Assembly (NCBI RefSeq): GCF_002933395.1
Contig: NZ_PKFN01000008.1
Location: 496,001 to 560,000, forward strand
Origin: Yoonia maritima
GTDB lineage: Bacteria; Pseudomonadota; Alphaproteobacteria; Rhodobacterales; Rhodobacteraceae
Direction of reading: 5' to 3'
DNA: 64,000 bases
Part shown: positions 46,525 to 56,832 of the stretch, one piece after another
Numbering within the stretch: the first letter of the stretch is position 1
How the letters are laid out: each line of letters starts with the position of its first letter
Program-made: the position numbers and the translations under genes
Notes under the pieces: generated by a model
Told to the model about the DNA's origin: nothing
What the model saw: the letters and a program-made list of their open reading frames with translations, nothing else
Databases searched by the model: none

Positions 46525-46777
46525 GTAACCGTCGCGGCCCACTCCCGACCTACCACGCGCCGTTTTCCCTAAGATGAGCTAGAGTCGCGGCTGAAGAGCG
46601 CTTTGGACAAAACGCTGAACTAGCGCTCAATCAATCGCTCCGTGGGTGAATTGACATATTGTCAGTCACATCAACAAATAGTTCGAGCGCCCAGTGGGCG
46701 CCCTATATCTTGATTGCACATTGACTTCGCGGGATCCTTGCCCCGATTTCGAGACAACTTTGCCCCGATTTACAGTT

Positions 46778-47092
46778 CTAGTGGGTCCACGCACCGCGGC
46801 GGTTCGTCGCAAAATTTTCGCCGTAGCCGCCCGCACGGATGTTGAGTTTTCGTGGTTTCGGCTCTTGAACAACGGCCTCGATACCGTGTTCGGCGGCATA
46901 CTCGACCGCGGCCTTTTTGGTGTCAAACGTCAGTTTCACTTGGGCTTGCGTATCAACGGAGGACGTCCAACCCATCAAAGGGTCAACCTCGCGGGCGGTT
47001 TCTGCGACATGTTCCAAAACCCAGTGGTGTGTTTTGGCTGTGCCTGACGACATTGCTGTTTTCGCGGGTTTATAGATTCGTGCGCGCATCAT
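46778..47092 (-). CDS. NADH dehydrogenase (complex I) accessory subunit, NDUFS4 family
   Basis: Alphaproteobacterial homologue of the mitochondrial 18-kDa subunit NDUFS4. The start is the ATG at 47092 or the next at 47089; the GGAG just upstream favours the second. Family features are [34 protein letters not shown] and the terminal [12 protein letters not shown]. About 104 residues is normal. It is not in an nuo operon, as is common for this gene. Confidence 0.9.
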   Translation of the reverse strand: MMRARIYKPAKTAMSSGTAKTHHWVLEHVAETAREVDPLMGWTSSVDTQAQVKLTFDTKKAAVEYAAEHGIEAVVQEPKPRKLNIRAGGYGENFATNRRGAWTH

Positions 47093-47222
47093 GGTCTCCA
47101 TAATTAGGCGTGTTATCGACAAAACAGGCGCTCAGCGCAAGCATACTGACAAGTAATGTCAACAAGAAGGGTTGCAGCGGAACAAAAAGGGATCACATAT
47201 AGGTTAACCCAAGGAACGTCGC

Positions 47223-49424
47223 ATGCCCTACGCCCAGACCGATAAGTCAGAACCAGAAGCCTTTTTGGCCAACCCTGCACCGGATGTAAAAAACCGTGAA
47301 AAGCTGGAGGGTGGTAAAAAGTTCGTCCTGCACACGGAATTCGAACCGGCAGGCGACCAACCCACCGCGATCAAAGAACTGTCGGCGGGGATTTTGTCAG
47401 GCGAACGGGACCAAGTCCTATTGGGCGCGACGGGTACAGGTAAAACCTTCACCATGGCCAAGATGATCGAGGAAACGCAACGTCCTGCGATTATCCTTGC
47501 GCCGAACAAAACGTTGGCCGCCCAGCTATATGGCGAATTCAAAGGGTTCTTTCCGGACAACGCGGTCGAATATTTCGTCAGCTATTACGACTACTACCAA
47601 CCCGAAGCCTACGTCGCACGATCCGACACATTCATCGAAAAAGAATCCCAGATCAACGAACAGATCGACCGGATGCGGCACTCTGCCACCCGCGCGCTAC
47701 TAGAACGGGATGATGTGATCATCGTGGCATCGGTGTCTTGCATCTATGGTATCGGCTCTGTCGAAACTTACGGCGCGATGACCCAAGACATCCACGTCGG
47801 GCAAATTTACGACCAGCGCCAGATCATCGCTGACCTGATCGCCCAGCAATACCGACGCAACGACGCGGCCTTCCAACGCGGCACCTTCCGGGTGCGCGGC
47901 GATAGCCTTGAAGTCTGGCCTGCCCACTTGGATGATCGCGCATGGAAACTGTCGTTCTTTGGCGAAGAACTCGAGACGATCACCGAATTCGACCCACTGA
48001 CCGGGTCCAAAACTGGAACCTTCGATAAGGTCCGCGTCTACGCCAACAGCCACTACGTCACGCCCAAACCGACAATGAACCAAGCCATCATCGGCATCAA
48101 AAAAGAACTGCGGACGCAGCTTGATAAAATGGCCGCCAACGGCAAACTGCTCGAAGCACAGCGCCTAGAACAGCGCACCAACTTCGACCTTGAGATGCTC
48201 GAGGCGACAGGCGTCTGCAACGGCATCGAAAACTATTCACGCTACCTAACCGGCCGCGCACCCGGCGAACCACCACCCACCCTGTTCGAATTCATCCCCG
48301 ATAACGCCATCGTCTTTGCCGATGAATCCCACGTGTCCGTGCCGCAGATCGGCGGGATGTACAAAGGTGACTTTAGACGCAAATCCGTGCTGGCCGAACA
48401 TGGGTTCCGGCTGCCGTCTTGTATGGATAACCGGCCGCTGAAGTTCGAAGAATGGGACGCGATGCGCCCGCAATCCGTGTTCGTATCAGCCACCCCTGCC
48501 GCGTGGGAAATGGAACAAACCGGCGGCGTGTTCACCGAACAAATCATTCGACCCACCGGGCTGATCGACCCTGAAATCGAAATCCGGCCCGTTGAAATGC
48601 AGGTGGACGACCTATTGGACGAGGTCCGCAAAGTCTCGGCCGATGGCTACCGCACGCTGGTCACGACCCTGACCAAACGCATGGCCGAAGACCTGACAGA
48701 ATACATGCATGAACAGGGGATCAAGGTTCGCTATATGCACTCTGACATCGACACGATTGAGCGGATCGAAATCCTGCGTGACCTGCGGCTTGGCGCGTTC
48801 GACGTGCTGATCGGGATCAACCTATTGCGAGAGGGGCTCGATATCCCCGAATGCGGGTTGGTCGCGATCCTCGACGCCGACAAAGAAGGCTTCCTGCGCT
48901 CCGAAACCTCGCTCGTGCAAACCATCGGCCGCGCCGCGCGTAACGCCGAAGGGCGCGTCATCATGTACGCCGACAAAATCACCGGCTCCATGGGCCGCGC
49001 GATGAAGGAAACCGAACGCCGCCGCGCCAAACAAATGGCCTATAACGTCGAACACGGGATCACGCCGACCACCGTGAAAAAGAACGTCGAAGACATCCTC
49101 GCGGGCCTCTACAAAGGCGACGTGGACATGAACCGGGTCACCGCCACAGTCGACAAACCACTGCACGGCGGCAACCTCGAGGCCGTGCTGGACGGCCTGC
49201 GCAACGACATGCGCAAAGCCGCCGAGAACCTCGAATTCGAAGAAGCCGCCCGCCTGCGCGACGAAGTCAAACGGCTCGAAACCGTCGACCTCGTGGTCAG
49301 CGACGACCCGCTCACACGACAACAAGCAGTGGACAAGGCTGTTAACGATGCTCAAAAAGCAGCAGGGCGTAGTACCGCGGGTAAACCCGGTCAACGTGGT
49401 GGTGTAAAACGTAGAAGCCGCTGA
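47223..49424 (+). CDS. uvrB: excinuclease ABC subunit B
   Basis: Damage-verifying helicase of nucleotide excision repair. Walker A is [10 protein letters not shown] (near 70), the beta-hairpin is [11 protein letters not shown] (near 120), a DEAD-like motif is [11 protein letters not shown] (near 360), and motif VI is [14 protein letters not shown]. The C-terminal UVR domain ([20 protein letters not shown], near 665) binds UvrC. The protein is 733 residues, longer than the ~670 of E. coli, with extra N- and C-terminal tails usual in Rhodobacterales. AAGGA precedes the ATG. Confidence 0.98.
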   Translation: MPYAQTDKSEPEAFLANPAPDVKNREKLEGGKKFVLHTEFEPAGDQPTAIKELSAGILSGERDQVLLGATGTGKTFTMAKMIEETQRPAIILAPNKTLAAQLYGEFKGFFPDNAVEYFVSYYDYYQPEAYVARSDTFIEKESQINEQIDRMRHSATRALLERDDVIIVASVSCIYGIGSVETYGAMTQDIHVGQIYDQRQIIADLIAQQYRRNDAAFQRGTFRVRGDSLEVWPAHLDDRAWKLSFFGEELETITEFDPLTGSKTGTFDKVRVYANSHYVTPKPTMNQAIIGIKKELRTQLDKMAANGKLLEAQRLEQRTNFDLEMLEATGVCNGIENYSRYLTGRAPGEPPPTLFEFIPDNAIVFADESHVSVPQIGGMYKGDFRRKSVLAEHGFRLPSCMDNRPLKFEEWDAMRPQSVFVSATPAAWEMEQTGGVFTEQIIRPTGLIDPEIEIRPVEMQVDDLLDEVRKVSADGYRTLVTTLTKRMAEDLTEYMHEQGIKVRYMHSDIDTIERIEILRDLRLGAFDVLIGINLLREGLDIPECGLVAILDADKEGFLRSETSLVQTIGRAARNAEGRVIMYADKITGSMGRAMKETERRRAKQMAYNVEHGITPTTVKKNVEDILAGLYKGDVDMNRVTATVDKPLHGGNLEAVLDGLRNDMRKAAENLEFEEAARLRDEVKRLETVDLVVSDDPLTRQQAVDKAVNDAQKAAGRSTAGKPGQRGGVKRRSR

Positions 49425-49472
49425 TGATATTGTGACGCCCTAGAGCAACACACATAGTTTGAGGCAGAAGTA

Positions 49473-49952
49473 ATGCTGAAATGGATATACCGACGCAACC
49501 AACGTAAACGCATCATGATTTGGGAAGATGTTATAAATAACTACGAAAAAGCCGAACAGTCCGGTTTTGACAGCGTAGCGCTAATATTTCCGGTAGTAGT
49601 TGCTGGCATCTCACAAAAACTCGCGGTCCCAGACGATATGATTTTTGCGCCGGTAGATATTTCCATGGAGCGAAGGCTCATGTTTATCAGATGGTTAGAC
49701 AGTGAAGCGGATCGTATAGCCGCGATCGATGCTACCGAAGATTCGCGCATGCCAATGCTTTACTGCCATGATATCCTATATGTCGTTCATCGCGCCTGTT
49801 TTCATCAGGCTGATCAGCCGATGATTGAACCTGAACTGTCCTGCAAGGTCGCTGAACGAGCCGTACGATTGTCGTCTAGACTTTTTGAGCGCGGCAAGCA
49901 GCAAATCAACCAACTTTACTCTCCCTCCATTCCTGATCAAAAGCTAAATTAG
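49473..49952 (+). CDS. hypothetical protein, 159 aa
   Basis: The ATG follows GAGGCAGAAG. The N-terminus is strongly basic (KWIYRRNQRKRIM), then a helical domain with Cys residues near 95, 106 and 122. No family is recognised. It follows uvrB by ~50 bases on the same strand and could be co-transcribed. Codon use is more AT-rich than uvrB, suggesting separate origin. Confidence 0.6.
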   Translation: MLKWIYRRNQRKRIMIWEDVINNYEKAEQSGFDSVALIFPVVVAGISQKLAVPDDMIFAPVDISMERRLMFIRWLDSEADRIAAIDATEDSRMPMLYCHDILYVVHRACFHQADQPMIEPELSCKVAERAVRLSSRLFERGKQQINQLYSPSIPDQKLN

Positions 49953-50000
49953 GTTTTCACTCTGTTGTTATTGCAGGGCCTCCAACACGATACCCCCATC

Positions 50001-50468
50001 ATGACCAAAGACCCCATTAATCCCACCACGCCTGAATCCATTGCGCTCACCAATGACATCCTGACCGCCACGCGGTTTGGGGCCTTGGCGGTCGTTGACC
50101 CAGATGGCGCGCCCTACGTGACGCGGGTTGGTTTGATCTGGGATGGGAACGGTTTCCTCACCTTGGTCTCGCGGCTGTCGACCCACACCAGCGCATTGCT
50201 GGCCGCACCCAAATGCGCCGTACTGGTCGGTGAACCCGGCGACAAAGGTGATCCGCTGACCCACCCGCGCCTAACCGTGCAATGCACCGCCGCGCAGGTC
50301 GACAAACCCGCGCATAAATCCGCATGGCTTGCCCAAATCCCAAAGGCAAAACTGTACTATGATTTCCCCGATTTCATCATGTTCCGGCTAACGCCAACCG
50401 CCTTCCACCTGAACGGCGGTTTTGGCAAAGCGTTCCGTTTAACCAGCGCCGATCTGGCCGAAAACTAA
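50001..50468 (+). CDS. HugZ/pyridoxamine-5'-phosphate-oxidase-like flavin or heme-binding protein, 155 aa
   Basis: The split-barrel fold of PNPOx-like proteins is visible: FGALAVVDPDGAPYVTRVGL at the N-terminus, LSTHTSALLAAPKCAVLVGE, the KGDPLTHPRLTVQC segment typical of HugZ-like heme-utilisation proteins, and YYDFPDFIMFRLTP. The ATG at 50001 is chosen from codon context; no strong ribosome site is present. Function could be heme handling or flavin-dependent reduction. It converges with the RNase-like gene. Confidence 0.8.
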   Translation: MTKDPINPTTPESIALTNDILTATRFGALAVVDPDGAPYVTRVGLIWDGNGFLTLVSRLSTHTSALLAAPKCAVLVGEPGDKGDPLTHPRLTVQCTAAQVDKPAHKSAWLAQIPKAKLYYDFPDFIMFRLTPTAFHLNGGFGKAFRLTSADLAEN

Positions 50469-50521
50469 CATGCGGCCCCTGTACATACGCTGTGTGTACG
50501 CAATGTGCACGGGCGGTGCCC

Positions 50522-51142
50522 CTATCCCCGGCCCAATCCCAGCAAGATAACACTGCCTTCTTGCCAGCGCCCCTTAACCAAGAATCCTTTATCCCCGATT
50601 TTAGGGAATTCTTGTTTCCAGTCTAAAAAGCGGTCGTTCGTCACAACGCGTAGCCCGTCGTCAACCGCGTGTTTCAATAGGATCGGATCAGCAGGTGTAC
50701 CACTGGGCGCAAGCGTTACATCGCTCTTGGGCAACCCCAATTGCACCGCCATATCCCGCGCGCCCAAATGCTGATCAGCCAGCTTATAACCAACGTTCGC
50801 ATCGAAATAGACGATGGGTTCATAACCACGGTTATGCAGCGCATCCATCACACGTTTCAGCACCATTATCGACGGGTCCCCGCCCCAGTGCATGACGTTC
50901 GAACCATCAACAATTATTGGCTTTCCTGCACGCTCGCGCGGTTTTTCGGCTGGTCGCTTGCCGCGCTTTAGCCAACGGCGAAGCTTTAGGGCATAGCCAA
51001 GCGCAAGCAGGCCAAAAACGCCAAAAATCGCCTTACCTAAGGCATCAATCACACGTGGTTTTTCACCGCCTTCGGGCAACAAAACAGCGCAGACCACCAA
51101 TGCGATCAACGTGCAAATCAGTAGCCCCCGAAGTATGCGCAT
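50522..51142 (-). CDS. membrane-anchored Zc3h12a-like (NYN/PIN-type) ribonuclease, 206 aa
   Basis: Two N-terminal hydrophobic segments (~4-24 and ~33-52) anchor a cytoplasmic nuclease domain. The domain (~73-185) has conserved acids in IIVDGSNVMHW, VYFDANVG, TPADPILLKHA and VVTNDRFLD, matching RNase_Zc3h12a. A basic linker (KRGKRPAEKPRERAGK) joins them. Family members cleave RNA; a membrane-tethered version is notable. It stands alone between convergent and divergent neighbours. Confidence 0.82.
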   Translation of the reverse strand: MRILRGLLICTLIALVVCAVLLPEGGEKPRVIDALGKAIFGVFGLLALGYALKLRRWLKRGKRPAEKPRERAGKPIIVDGSNVMHWGGDPSIMVLKRVMDALHNRGYEPIVYFDANVGYKLADQHLGARDMAVQLGLPKSDVTLAPSGTPADPILLKHAVDDGLRVVTNDRFLDWKQEFPKIGDKGFLVKGRWQEGSVILLGLGRG

Positions 51143-51216
51143 GCCTAGCTCTCATGTTTGTGCTGCGTGGATATCACGCAGAATTTCCACAACCACAAGG
51201 CAACATCGGGACGTTT

Positions 51217-51603
51217 TTATGACCCTTCTAATCCCTTCAAGATCGGACAATCAGGCCGGTTATCGCCCGCGCAATCCTTAACCAATTCCGACAACGTATC
51301 CCGCATCGCAATCAACCCAGCAATTTTATCCTCAATCTCCACCAAATGCTGTTTCGCAATACGACGAACATCACCGCTCGCCCGCGCCTGATCTTCCCAT
51401 AATGCCAATAGGTTACGGCAATCCTCAATCGAGAAACCAAGCGCCCGCGCCCTGCCTAAAAACGCCAGTTTATGCGCGTCACTGTCCTGAAAATCACGGT
51501 AGCCATTCGGCCTGCGCGCCGGTGTCACCAGCCCGATTTCTTCGTAATACCGGATGGTCTTTGCAGGCAACCCGGTACGGGTTTCGACCTCAGAGATATT
51601 CAT
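51217..51603 (-). CDS. cueR: copper-responsive MerR-family regulator CueR
   Basis: Activates copper efflux genes when Cu(I) binds. The MerR HTH is in NISEVETRTGLPAKTIRYYE, followed by wing residues RPNGYRDF. A long dimerisation helix ends with the metal loop CAGDNRPDC, the CueR-type two-Cys site. Length 128 is typical. It starts one base after the copA stop, so copA-cueR is one operon and cueR is likely autoregulated from the promoter at 54057-54087. Confidence 0.92.
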   Translation of the reverse strand: MNISEVETRTGLPAKTIRYYEEIGLVTPARRPNGYRDFQDSDAHKLAFLGRARALGFSIEDCRNLLALWEDQARASGDVRRIAKQHLVEIEDKIAGLIAMRDTLSELVKDCAGDNRPDCPILKGLEGS

Positions 51604-51604
51604 C

Positions 51605-54028
51605 TTATGCTCCCTTCACCCAGCGCAAGCGCAGCGCGTTTGTTACGACCAGCACGCTCGACAGCGCCATTGCCCCGGCCGCCAACCCCGGCGACAAAAG
51701 CACACCCCAAATGGGGTAAAGCACCCCAGCCGCGACCGGAACCAGCAGCACGTTATAACCAAACGCCCAAACGAGGTTTTCTTTGATATTGGCCATGGTC
51801 GCCCGGCTAATGACGATCCCGTTCAGTACCCCAGCCGGGTCGCCCGACATGAGTACAACATCCGCGCTTTCGACGGCCACATCCGTTCCCGTACCAATCG
51901 CGATACCGACCTCGGCGGTCGCAAGCGCAGGCGCATCATTGATACCGTCACCGACGAAGGCCACCTTGCTGCCATTTGCTTGCAATTGGCGGATCACGTC
52001 GACCTTACCTTCGGGCAGGACCTCAGCAAAAACGTCAGCGACCTCCAATTCGGCACCAATCGCTTTTGCTGTCCGCTCTGCGTCACCAGTGATCATCACA
52101 ACGCGGATGCCCCGCGTATTCAACCCTGCAACTGTTGCTTTCGCCGAAGGCCGCACGGTGTCCGCGACGCCAATCACACCCGCAGGCGCACCATCAATCG
52201 CGACCATGATTGGGGTCTTACCAGCACCAGCAAGCTCTTGTGCTGCTTGTTCAAGTGGTGACGGATCGATGCCTTCGCGCGTTAACAGGCGGGCGGCACC
52301 GACCAGCACAACCCGGCCTTCAACCACCGCTCGCAGACCGTGTCCCGGAATGGACGCAAAGTCAGTCACGGCAGGCAGCGGGCGGGATGCCCCGGCAACA
52401 ATTGCTTGGGCCAATGGATGCTCGGAAAGCGATTCAACTGCGGCAACAATCTGTAAAAGCGCGGCTTTGTCACCTGTTACTGGCTCAATGTCAGTCAGCA
52501 CTGGCTTGCCGACAGTTAGCGTCCCCGTCTTATCAAAAGCAACGATATCAACGCCCTGCAGCGCCTGAAGCGCATCGCCCTGACGGAACAAAACGCCAAG
52601 GTCAGCCGCCCTGCCAGTGCCCACCATAATCGACGTTGGGGTCGCTAAGCCCATAGCGCAAGGGCAGGCGATAATCAGAACCGACACACCTGCAACCAAT
52701 GCGTAAGACAAGACAGGCGAAGGGCCAAAGGCCAACCAAATGATAACGGTCAACACAGCAATGGCCATGATCCCCGGAACGAACCACTGTGTAATTTTGT
52801 TGACGAGGTCTTGTACTGGCAGCCGTGCGCTTTGGGCATCTTCTACCATCGCGATGATCTGCGACAGCATGGTTTCAGCCCCCACAGCGGTCGCCCGAAT
52901 TTGAAGCGCGCCATTCCCATTCACTGTGCCGCCGACCACAGTGTCACCTTTGGATTTCTCGACTGGAATAGGTTCACCGGTGACCATGCTTTCGTCCACA
53001 AACGACGCACCGCTTTGCACCACACCGTCAGTCGCCACACGTTCGCCGGGGCGCAACACAATGATGTCATCGCGAACGATTTTATCGACGGGTACATCAA
53101 CCTCTTCTGCATCGCGTAGTACGCGGGCGCTACTGGGGCGTAGGCTGATTAGCCGCTTAATGGCGTTTCCCGTCCGGCCCTTTGCGCGTGCCTCTAACCA
53201 ACGGCCAAGCAGGATCAAGGTTACAATCACCGCGGCCGCTTCGAAATAGACGGACCGCGCCGTTGCGGGCAAAAGCGCCGGGGCGAAAAGTGCGACGGTG
53301 GAATAAACCCACGCCGCACCCGCCCCCATTACAACAAGCGAATTCATATCCGGCGCGAACCGCCGCAGCGCTGGAATTCCTTTGGCAAAGAACACACGGC
53401 CCGGTCCCATTAGAACAACAGTCGCGAGGATGAATTGGATCGCCCAACTCGTTTGCGTGCCAATTGTTCGGGCGATGAAATGATGAAATGCTGGGAACAT
53501 ATGCCCGCCCATTTCAAGAACGAACACTGGAATAGTTAACGCCGCCGCGATCAGGAAGTTGCGGAAAACCTTTGTTGCTTCTTTGCCTTGGCGGTCGTCA
53601 GTAGGCGATGCACCCTCAAGGACCTTGGCCTCGTAACCAGCGTGACTGACAGCCTGCTGCAAAGTCGCGGCATCGGTCAACGTCGTGACGGTCGCGGTGC
53701 CATTCGCCAAATTGACCGACGCCGTGATGACACCGGGCGTTTCCAACAAAGCGCGTTCTACGCGGCCCACACATGACGCACATGTCATGCCGATTATTTC
53801 AAACCGAAGCTTGCTTGGCAAAGCAGGATAGCCAGCGGCCCGCAAAGCGCTTACCATTGCGCGACCAGCATCGGCACCGTTCAAATCCACAGTTGCCGAT
53901 GCATTCGCCAAGTTGACGCGCGCTTGTGTCACGCCAGATACGGCCGAAATCGCCTTTTCCGCGCGGCTAACGCAGCTTGCGCAGCTCATCCCGTCGACAC
54001 CAAATCTAAGTTCTGCAGAATGTCCCAT
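51605..54028 (-). CDS. copA: copper-exporting P1B-type ATPase CopA
   Basis: Exports Cu(I) from the cytoplasm. Two N-terminal heavy-metal domains carry GMSCASC (near 13) and GMTCASC (near 80). Eight membrane helices follow, with CPC in [16 protein letters not shown] (MVTGEP), DKTGTLT phosphorylation site, the HP motif SEHPLAQA and [10 protein letters not shown]. Length 807 is normal. Expression is driven by a MerR-type promoter with a 19-bp spacer directly upstream. Confidence 0.97.
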   Translation of the reverse strand: MGHSAELRFGVDGMSCASCVSRAEKAISAVSGVTQARVNLANASATVDLNGADAGRAMVSALRAAGYPALPSKLRFEIIGMTCASCVGRVERALLETPGVITASVNLANGTATVTTLTDAATLQQAVSHAGYEAKVLEGASPTDDRQGKEATKVFRNFLIAAALTIPVFVLEMGGHMFPAFHHFIARTIGTQTSWAIQFILATVVLMGPGRVFFAKGIPALRRFAPDMNSLVVMGAGAAWVYSTVALFAPALLPATARSVYFEAAAVIVTLILLGRWLEARAKGRTGNAIKRLISLRPSSARVLRDAEEVDVPVDKIVRDDIIVLRPGERVATDGVVQSGASFVDESMVTGEPIPVEKSKGDTVVGGTVNGNGALQIRATAVGAETMLSQIIAMVEDAQSARLPVQDLVNKITQWFVPGIMAIAVLTVIIWLAFGPSPVLSYALVAGVSVLIIACPCAMGLATPTSIMVGTGRAADLGVLFRQGDALQALQGVDIVAFDKTGTLTVGKPVLTDIEPVTGDKAALLQIVAAVESLSEHPLAQAIVAGASRPLPAVTDFASIPGHGLRAVVEGRVVLVGAARLLTREGIDPSPLEQAAQELAGAGKTPIMVAIDGAPAGVIGVADTVRPSAKATVAGLNTRGIRVVMITGDAERTAKAIGAELEVADVFAEVLPEGKVDVIRQLQANGSKVAFVGDGINDAPALATAEVGIAIGTGTDVAVESADVVLMSGDPAGVLNGIVISRATMANIKENLVWAFGYNVLLVPVAAGVLYPIWGVLLSPGLAAGAMALSSVLVVTNALRLRWVKGA

Positions 54029-54056
54029 GACATGCCCCGTGATTAATCAGACCCTT

Positions 54057-54087
54057 TACATAGGGGTTCCAGTCACGGGAAGGTCAA
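54057..54087 (-). promoter_or_regulatory. CueR-type promoter of copA-cueR
   Basis: On the minus strand, TTGACC (-35) and TATGTA (-10) are separated by exactly 19 bases, the overlong spacer characteristic of MerR-family-activated promoters. The spacer contains the imperfect palindrome ttcccgtgactggaa. The -10 ends about 28 bases before the copA ATG. The -35 overlaps the stop codon of the upstream gene. Confidence 0.85.
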
Positions 54088-55382
54088 GAACCTAGATTGA
54101 AAACTTCGTCCGGAAAATACTTTGCTAGCCGAATGTCGGCAGTGCGGGCATGTCCTTCCATGCCTTCGATACGTGAAATCCGGGCGGTTGCTTCGGCGAC
54201 TGGTCGTGCTGCATCACGGGTTGCGCGCTGCCAAGTCACTGTTTTCATGAACTTACCGACAGATAGGCCACCTGTATAACGCGCCGCACCCGATGTTGGC
54301 AGAACATGGTTTGGTCCTGCTGCTTTGTCACCAAATGCGACAGTCGTTTCTTCGCCTAAAAACAGCGATCCATAGGTCGTGAGCCGATCAAGCCACCAAT
54401 CGAGATCATGGCATTGCACAGTCAGATGCTCAGGCGCGATAGTATCAGACGTATGCGCCATCTCTTCACGGTCAGCACAAAGGATCACCTCGGCATAATC
54501 GCTCCATGCGGCGGCGGCATTGGCTGCGTTCATATCAGGCAAGGACGCGATCAGGGCCGGAACACGTGCTATCACATCGTCAGCCAGCGCCCGGTCATCA
54601 GTCACCAGCCAAACAGGCGAATTCGGCCCATGCTCTGCCTGTCCAACAAGATCAGCTGCAACAATGTCCGGGTCAGCACCAGCATCAGCAAGCACGAGTG
54701 AATCGGTTGGCCCTGCGACCATATCAATACCGACTTCGCCGAACAGAATACGTTTTGCCTCGGCCACATATTGGTTACCCGGCCCGACAAGAATATCCAC
54801 GCGCGGCAATCCGAACAGCCCCTTTGCCATAGCTACAACAGCCTGCACGCCGCCCATGTTCAAGATGGTATCAGCCCCACACAAATCCATCGCATACAGG
54901 ATCGCGGGCGGAATACCGTCAGGGCCGGACGGCGGAGAACACGCGGTAATGTGTTTAACCCCTGCAGCCTTTGCCGTCGTGATTGTCATCATGGCGCTGG
55001 CAATATGCGCGTAGCGACCACCCGGTACGTAACACCCAGCGGCACCGACAGGGATTTGACGCTGGCCAGCGAACAAACCCGGCAGAATTTCGACCTCGGT
55101 ATCGACGATCGTGTCGCGCTGCGCCTGAGCAAATCGCAGAATATTGGCGTGGGCAAATTGAATATCCGCCTTGGTTTGCTCTGAAACCTGATCTATCGCG
55201 TAATCAAGCGCGGTTCGCGAGACGATTGTCTCTCCCTGCCAGTGATCAAACCGCTGCGCCAAGGCGATTGCGGCAGCTTCACCACCATGCGCAATTTCAG
55301 CAAGCAATGCCTGTACGGCAGGTGCCACGTCCGCATGGTCTGTTTGGGCGGTTCGAACCGCGCGCTTGAGGTATTCAACCAT
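54084..55382 (-). CDS. hpsN: HisD-family sulfopropanediol dehydrogenase (HpsN-like), 432 aa
   Basis: Homologue of histidinol dehydrogenase that oxidises 2,3-dihydroxypropane-1-sulfonate to sulfolactate in sulfonate degraders. The ATG at 55382 follows AGG. Zinc ligands are kept (GQAEHGPN, AFGDKAAGPNHVLP, EGMEGHAR). The segment GDKAAGPNH is characteristic of the HpsN side of the family as recalled, and the gene lies beside tauABC and xsc rather than other his genes. A role in histidine synthesis is less likely but not excluded. Confidence 0.75.
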   Translation of the reverse strand: MVEYLKRAVRTAQTDHADVAPAVQALLAEIAHGGEAAAIALAQRFDHWQGETIVSRTALDYAIDQVSEQTKADIQFAHANILRFAQAQRDTIVDTEVEILPGLFAGQRQIPVGAAGCYVPGGRYAHIASAMMTITTAKAAGVKHITACSPPSGPDGIPPAILYAMDLCGADTILNMGGVQAVVAMAKGLFGLPRVDILVGPGNQYVAEAKRILFGEVGIDMVAGPTDSLVLADAGADPDIVAADLVGQAEHGPNSPVWLVTDDRALADDVIARVPALIASLPDMNAANAAAAWSDYAEVILCADREEMAHTSDTIAPEHLTVQCHDLDWWLDRLTTYGSLFLGEETTVAFGDKAAGPNHVLPTSGAARYTGGLSVGKFMKTVTWQRATRDAARPVAEATARISRIEGMEGHARTADIRLAKYFPDEVFNLGS

Positions 55383-55497
55383 TTCAAAACCTATTGTGGG
55401 ACAGGTTTGATTTGGGACTAGAAATACCAAAAGGCAAAGGGTTAGCTGCCCTTTGACTCTCTTGTTTTACTTCATCAAAAGCATTCTTCGGAAAGGC

Positions 55498-56832
55498 TTA
55501 ACCTTTGCCCTTCCATGGTACCAAGACGCGCTCAATCCAGCGCATCAGCATGTCGATGCTAAAGCCAATTATCCCGATCAAGATGATGCCCATCAGAACA
55601 ATGTCCGTGCTTTGAAATTTAGACGCGACCATAATCATCATGCCTGCGCCCTTTTCGGCGGCGACCAACTCGGCGGCAACAACAGTCCCCCAACACACGC
55701 CCATCGCGACACGCGCACCGGTAAAGATTTCAGGCAATGAATTCGGGATGATCACATAACGCATGATCTGCCATTTCGAAGCGCCCAGAGAATACGCCGC
55801 ATGCACCTTGGATATCCGAACCCCGGACACGCCGGAACGGGCTGCAATCGCCATGATCCACAGTGCAGCTAGAAACAGCAGGATGATTTTTCCGACCTCG
55901 CCAATGCCCGCCCATATGATCACCAGCGGGATCAACGCAAGCGGCGGCACCGGGCGCATGAATTCGACAATAGGATCAAACCAACCACGGAACCAGTTCG
56001 ACAGTCCCATCGCATAGCCCAAAGGAATCCCGACAATCGCACCAAGTAGGAAACCAACGACGACACGAAACAAGGAATACCCCAAGTGTTCCATCAGCGT
56101 GGAATTGCGAAAACCAACAGTCGCGATTTCGGTCATGCGCTTCCAGACAGCTTCGGGCGCTGGCAGCCAAATGGGTTCCATTTGGACACCAGTCGCAGGG
56201 ATGATATTCAGCGTCCCCTTCGCAGACATCGCGACAGTACCAAAATCAACCTGAACCGACCCTTCCGGGGCAATCGGTTGGCCGTTGACAGCCGTAATGA
56301 ACGTGTCTTCGTCGCGCCCCATTTCATCGTTGCGATCGACCCGCAGCAACGCGCTGCGATAGCTGGCAATTGCAATGGAATCATCTTTGGCGATGCCGCT
56401 GCCCGGACTGACTTCGGGCGCTTCGGTTTCAACCGTTGCAGGGTGAACGATGACAGACACCGTCGCGTCATCGGTCTGCCCGTCAGGTGTTGTGATGGTA
56501 TAGGTAAACGAACCATTTCCGGTGAATGCGCCCGGCGCATGCATGAACCCCGGCAACAACTTTGACCCAGTAAATGCGCCCCAAAGCACAAAGATCAACA
56601 CCACTGACACGACCGAAGCGACAGTGTTTGACGTCACTGCGCTTTCGTCGCCAAAGGTCACTGTTTTGAGAGAGCGATAGTCGTGTTTCGGAGTCAAAAG
56701 CCGTTTGATACCACTCCAAATGACCATCATCGCCAAGATCAGAACGACATAGCCGATAATGTATGGTGCCGCCTTAAATAGCGTCGTTAGAACGGCCCAG
56801 AGTTCTGCGCCAAGATTTGAAAGCAGCTCCAT
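55498..56832 (-). CDS. tauC: taurine ABC transporter permease TauC with extra periplasmic domain, 444 aa
   Basis: Membrane subunit of taurine import. The ATG at 56832 overlaps the tauB stop (TAATG). After two helices (~22-42 and ~68-88) come ~120 extra residues (~95-215) containing a cadherin/VCBS-like beta stretch (NGSFTYTITTPDGQTDDATV). The canonical permease begins at WLPAPEAVW (~222), with the EAA-like loop VAAELVAAEKGAGMMI near 400 for TauB contact. Ordinary TauC proteins are ~270-300 residues, so the insert accounts for the length. Confidence 0.9.
   Translation of the reverse strand: MELLSNLGAELWAVLTTLFKAAPYIIGYVVLILAMMVIWSGIKRLLTPKHDYRSLKTVTFGDESAVTSNTVASVVSVVLIFVLWGAFTGSKLLPGFMHAPGAFTGNGSFTYTITTPDGQTDDATVSVIVHPATVETEAPEVSPGSGIAKDDSIAIASYRSALLRVDRNDEMGRDEDTFITAVNGQPIAPEGSVQVDFGTVAMSAKGTLNIIPATGVQMEPIWLPAPEAVWKRMTEIATVGFRNSTLMEHLGYSLFRVVVGFLLGAIVGIPLGYAMGLSNWFRGWFDPIVEFMRPVPPLALIPLVIIWAGIGEVGKIILLFLAALWIMAIAARSGVSGVRISKVHAAYSLGASKWQIMRYVIIPNSLPEIFTGARVAMGVCWGTVVAAELVAAEKGAGMMIMVASKFQSTDIVLMGIILIGIIGFSIDMLMRWIERVLVPWKGKG

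Noticed and set aside
46687-46701. Terminator hairpin gcgccc/gggcgc downstream of the NDUFS4 gene
   Set aside because: The 6-bp stem is not followed by a T-run on either strand.
54084-55382. Histidinol dehydrogenase of histidine synthesis
   Set aside because: Gene neighbourhood and the GDKAAGPNH segment favour the HpsN branch; kept as a possible alternative.
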